Source: CAZTDD01 sp964612675
GTDB lineage: Bacteria > Hinthialibacterota > Hinthialibacteria > Hinthialibacterales > JAKPRU01
Length of the DNA stretch: 8,999 nt
Assembly (NCBI GenBank): GCA_964612675.1
Contig: CAZTDD010000184.1
Coordinates: 1-8,999 of the forward strand
Direction: 5' to 3'
Shown: positions 6,762 to 8,999 of the stretch, in pieces
Position numbering within the stretch: position 1 is the stretch's first letter
How the letters are laid out: each line of letters opens with the position of its first letter
Notes under the pieces: generated by a model
The model's database searches: none
What the model saw: the letters and a program-made list of their open reading frames with translations, nothing else
What the model was told of the DNA's origin: nothing
Program-made: the position numbers and the translations under genes

Positions 6762-7700
6762 CTACGCTTCTTCCCACTGTTTGCGCAGGAATTCGGCGGC
6801 TTTGGGAATCTCGATCTTTTTGTTGAGTTCCCTGGTTTCTTCGTCCGTTGCTCCTTTGGCGGTTCCTTCTATTCCGCATTCGTAGCTGCAGAAATCCTGA
6901 TAGCCGATGTCTTTCAGCGCCCGGAACCCGGGGCGGAAATCGTCCCCTTTGTCGTAGCCCGGCTGTTTTCGATTCGGTCTACTTGCGAGGTGGACGTGGT
7001 GGAGCCAATTTCGCGCCGCTAAGAACGCTGAATAATCGCACGCTTCTTCTCTACCCATATGATAAAAATCGCCCATCATCTGAATATACGGGTGATTGAC
7101 TTCCTGGCAGATTTTCGCGGCGTCGGCAAGCTGGCGGACATACCACGTTTCGTAACGGTTCAGCGGCTCCAACAGGAGTCGGCAATTCGCTCTTTGTGCG
7201 TGTTGCGACATTTCCTGGAGAAAGTCGATCAACAAAAATCGTGCCGCGACAAGACCCGCCTGCGATTGACTGTTGAATGCGGGAACGTAGATGAGGCCTG
7301 TCGACCCCAACTCACCGGCCGCTTCGAGAATCACCTTCATCGAATCCATCGCTTCACGGCGTCGGTCGGGAAACTCGGACACCGGCACACCTCGAAATCC
7401 TGCGCAGATGGCACTGACCTTCACATTGCGGCCTTTGAGGGCTTTTTGGAATTCGCTCACACGTTTGTGCAGATTCCCGCCGCCCGGCTCGACGCCTGTG
7501 AAACCGTGTTCCTCCAGAAAGTCGAACTTCTCGTTCAATGATTTTCCGGGAATGAGTCGTTCCTGGCAGGAGAGTTTCAGTATCCCCTCTTTGCCGCTCT
7601 CGTTCAACGAAAAACCGGACGCCGCGCGAGGGGCCGCCGCAATGCCCGCCGCGATTGCCGAACTACCTGCCAAGAAAGTTCTTCGGTTTGTCTCGACCAT
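6762..7700 (-). CDS. Tat-exported sugar phosphate isomerase/epimerase-like protein
   Basis: A 312-residue protein of the xylose isomerase-like TIM-barrel (AP endonuclease 2) superfamily. It begins METNRRTFLAGSSAIAAG, a twin-arginine leader with R6-R7 and an Ala-rich hydrophobic core, so it is likely exported folded with its metal bound. The four metal ligands of ketose 3-epimerases are all in place: E178 (LLLEPLNRYE), D211 (GDFYHM), H237 (HHVHLAS) and E274 (YECG). The spacings 33, 26 and 37 closely match D-tagatose/D-psicose 3-epimerases (33, 26, 35). It may act on a free sugar or inositol-like substrate; no phosphate-binding feature is evident. GGAG lies about seven bases before the ATG. The glycosidase-like gene follows 176 bp downstream, suggesting a joint role in extracytoplasmic sugar processing. 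Related Tat-exported isomerase-like proteins of unknown substrate are frequent in Planctomycetes and allied phyla, so the exact reaction is left open. Confidence 0.88.
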   Translation of the reverse strand: MVETNRRTFLAGSSAIAAGIAAAPRAASGFSLNESGKEGILKLSCQERLIPGKSLNEKFDFLEEHGFTGVEPGGGNLHKRVSEFQKALKGRNVKVSAICAGFRGVPVSEFPDRRREAMDSMKVILEAAGELGSTGLIYVPAFNSQSQAGLVAARFLLIDFLQEMSQHAQRANCRLLLEPLNRYETWYVRQLADAAKICQEVNHPYIQMMGDFYHMGREEACDYSAFLAARNWLHHVHLASRPNRKQPGYDKGDDFRPGFRALKDIGYQDFCSYECGIEGTAKGATDEETRELNKKIEIPKAAEFLRKQWEEA

Positions 7701-7833
7701 GGTTTTCTCCTCAAATGGATTTTTCTGAGAGATAACGAAGTGAATCGCGAAAGGAGGGAGCGTTTGACGGCTGCCTCCGGATTTCCTGGACTCGGTTTTC
7801 TTGACTCGTTCGCTCTCCCCCCTATTGCCCGGA

Positions 7834-7863
7834 AGTGTACTCGGACGGAGCCGGTTTCGTCAA
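7834..7863 (-). promoter_or_regulatory. Predicted promoter for the isomerase gene
   Basis: Read on the minus strand, TTGACG (7863-7858) and TACACT (7839-7834) are 18 bases apart. Transcription would start near 7827 and give a leader of about 127 bases. The -10 matches four of six consensus bases, so this is a moderate call. Confidence 0.4.
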
Positions 7864-8051
7864 CCGGCCAATCCTGCTTTGGAACACGTCCTGGGTGCGG
7901 GACCGATTGCCTTGAGACTGTCTCCTTGCCCTCGTGAATGTTACCCGCTATGTTGTCCGTGACCGGTTATATGTTTCCAAATCGACTAGTCGCAGGGAGA
8001 GTTCGAAGCGAAGCGTGGACAACCAGCGTTATATTATATCGGCCCCGAGTT

Positions 8052-8119
8052 GGTGGGCTACGGGCTTCGACGAAGATCAACCGGAAACCTTGTTGCGGCA
8101 CATCGCCCGTGAGCCCACC
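8052..8119. repeat. Imperfect inverted repeat upstream of the second prepilin
   Basis: GGTGGGCTACGGGC (8052-8065) pairs with GCCCGTGAGCCCACC (8105-8119) with a single unpaired base. An 11-bp palindrome, CTTCGACGAAG, lies at 8065-8075. The right arm continues as CCACCCTACG, a string common in dispersed intergenic repeats. It ends 56 bases before the prepilin ATG. Confidence 0.6.
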
Positions 8120-8175
8120 CTACGATTCTCGCACTTAGCGATGACTTTTTGCCGGTCTGTCGAGAGTGAGAAATA

Positions 8176-8742
8176 ATGAAGAGGCAGGAATTGTCTGCGT
8201 TCACTCTGATTGAGCTGCTGATTGTCGTGGCGATCATCGGTATCCTTGCGGCGATTGCGATACCGAACTTCTTGAACGCTCGCACCCGCGCCAAGATCGC
8301 ACGGGCCGAAGCCGATCTCAAAAGCCTCGTTACCGCGCTGGAGTCCTACCGGATTGACCACAACCATTACGTTCCACTTTTCCTGACGGCGAGCTGGGGC
8401 GGCGGATACAACCCAAACTCGATCAACTCACACCGACTCCTGCCGCTGTCCACGCCTGTGGCGTATATCAGTTCGATCCCGCCGGAAGCGTTTGAATTAG
8501 AGAGCCCGACCCGCAACATGAACTACGATACTTATGCGTACGGAGACCGCGCTGCATACGACGAGACCTTCTGGCGCACGTACTTCGAGCCAAATGACCG
8601 CTATCTCTATTCGATTCGAAGTTGTGGCCCGGATCGCATAGCGAATGTTTTGGAAATCGATGTTTTTCCTAAACACATCATGCCGTATGCGCCTTCCAAC
8701 GGCCTTGCCAGCGCGGGCGACATCAACCGATTCGGGCCGTGA
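8176..8742 (+). CDS. GspG-like type IV prepilin / pseudopilin, second copy
   Basis: A 188-residue protein with leader MKRQELSA|FTLIELL (Ala at -1, F9 as mature residue 1, E13 as mature Glu5) and the hydrophobic helix ending IPNFLNAR. The first 60 residues align without gaps to the first prepilin, 44 identical by hand count, including TALESYRID. The later parts diverge in sequence and length, but both keep an STPVAYISSIP / TTPVSYMPSVP segment, a CGP/FGP motif (150-152 here) and the ending SNGLASAGDINRFGP. Here the GPDR segment lacks the acidic GPDGEN of the first copy. It would be processed by prepilin peptidase and inserted in a pilus or pseudopilus, or serve as a minor subunit; no assembly genes are in the window. 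The ribosome site is modest (GAGAGTGAG before the ATG). It is read divergently from the isomerase gene, and a possible terminator follows. Confidence 0.92.
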   Translation: MKRQELSAFTLIELLIVVAIIGILAAIAIPNFLNARTRAKIARAEADLKSLVTALESYRIDHNHYVPLFLTASWGGGYNPNSINSHRLLPLSTPVAYISSIPPEAFELESPTRNMNYDTYAYGDRAAYDETFWRTYFEPNDRYLYSIRSCGPDRIANVLEIDVFPKHIMPYAPSNGLASAGDINRFGP

Positions 8743-8753
8743 GTAAATCAGTC

Positions 8754-8791
8754 TCAACCGTCTCGCGAGCGGGAAACTGAGCGGTTGATTT
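8754..8791 (+). terminator. Possible terminator after the second prepilin
   Basis: TCAACCG-T-CTC (8754-8764) pairs with GAGCGGTTGA (8779-8788), a 10-bp stem with one bulged T and a 14-base loop, 12 bases after the stop codon. Only three T residues follow, so intrinsic termination would be weak. Confidence 0.4.
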
Positions 8792-8949
8792 GTCATGTAA
8801 CTGACATCGCTTGCGGTGCGACGCCAAAAGGGCGGGGACATCGGGACTTGTGGCGAGGTATCCCCCTTCTTCCAACGGTCCACTATGAAGTCGCATTGTC
8901 TTTTCAGTCATGGCTGTAGCCTGTCAGACCAAAGCGTGTTCTAGACTCT

Positions 8950-8999
8950 ATGGTTGCAAAAACGAGAAGAGGCCGGCCGGAAGCGCGGTTGGAAAGCCG
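8950..8999 (+). CDS. Possible start of a truncated gene at the right edge
   Basis: An ATG at 8950 opens a frame running off the window that reads MVAKTRRGRPEARLES. The basic, RRGRP-containing start resembles the N-terminal arm of DNA-binding proteins such as TetR-type regulators, but sixteen residues cannot settle the family. No clear ribosome site precedes it. A competing frame from the ATG at 8910 is also open to the edge but is cysteine-rich and less protein-like. Confidence 0.3.
   Translation, partial: MVAKTRRGRPEARLES

Larger units (their letters stand above)
7701..8175. other. Divergent intergenic region, isomerase and second prepilin
   Basis: A 475-bp gap between divergently read genes. 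It holds a promoter candidate for the isomerase gene and an inverted repeat closer to the prepilin gene. Short open frames on the plus strand lack ribosome sites and protein-like composition. The AT-rich run GTTATATTATATC at 8028-8040 could contain a -10 element for the prepilin gene, but no -35 element is properly spaced. Confidence 0.5.

Noticed and set aside
6618..7022. A plus-strand frame containing HCERSAAI
   Set aside because: This is the familiar false gene created by a dispersed REP-like repeat, running on antisense to the isomerase gene.
7801..7828. TTGACT with TATTGC, 16 bases apart, as a plus-strand promoter
   Set aside because: The -10 match is poor, the spacer is mostly C, and the nearest plus-strand gene starts about 350 bases away.
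8723..8911. A 62-codon minus-strand frame after the second prepilin
   Set aside because: It overlaps the prepilin's end and the possible terminator hairpin, and no ribosome site or protein family is recognisable.
1..8999. CRISPR array, tRNA, rRNA or transposase genes
   Set aside because: No regularly spaced repeats, no tRNA-like or rRNA-like sequence and no transposase motifs were seen on either strand; the repeated DNA in the FG-GAP gene follows codon-level repeats of its protein.

Overview
The window is about 9 kb of bacterial DNA of medium GC, with six well-supported genes. Five of them carry an export signal (three Sec, one Tat, two type IV prepilin leaders make up six signals for six genes), so essentially everything encoded here is destined for the periplasm, the outer surface or a pilus-like structure. 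The mixture of orphan GspG-like prepilins ending in a shared NGLAS-x-GDI-x-R-x-GP tail, an exported sugar isomerase-like protein with a Tat leader, an FG-GAP/VCBS repeat protein and a large TIM-barrel glycosidase-like protein suggests an uncultured carbohydrate-degrading lineage of the Sumerlaeota/Hydrogenedentota/PVC type. That placement is an impression from protein style, not a computed result.

Layout from left to right. A plus-strand gene (104-1222) encodes a secreted PHP-domain metallophosphoesterase. It converges, with a 24-bp gap, on a run of four minus-strand genes, read in the order of transcription: a Tat-exported sugar phosphate isomerase/epimerase-like protein (7700-6762), a large secreted TIM-barrel protein that looks like a glycoside hydrolase (6585-4276), a GspG-like prepilin (3843-3286) and a secreted nine-motif FG-GAP/VCBS propeller protein (3214-1247). 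A second prepilin (8176-8742) is read on the plus strand, divergently from the isomerase gene across a 475-bp gap. The first bases of a further plus-strand gene may begin at 8950.

The three larger intergenic gaps each hold a different palindromic repeat: a ~190-bp MITE-like element bounded by 17-bp near-perfect direct repeats that overlap the stop codon of the glycosidase-like gene (4059-4282); a REP-like inverted repeat of the widespread type that translates as HCERSAAI (6648-6719); and a third imperfect inverted repeat upstream of the second prepilin (8052-8119). Plausible sigma70-type promoters are visible for the first prepilin (TTGACG-17-TATATT) and for the isomerase gene (TTGACG-18-TACACT), so the minus-strand run is probably at least two transcription units rather than one operon.

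No direct evidence shows that the genes form one pathway. The simplest reading is a small exported polysaccharide or glycoside utilisation neighbourhood (glycosidase-like protein plus sugar isomerase), with surface proteins beside it. The N-terminal duplicated module and Cys/His cluster of the glycosidase-like protein, and the paired orphan prepilins with a common C-terminal signature, are the least explained items.
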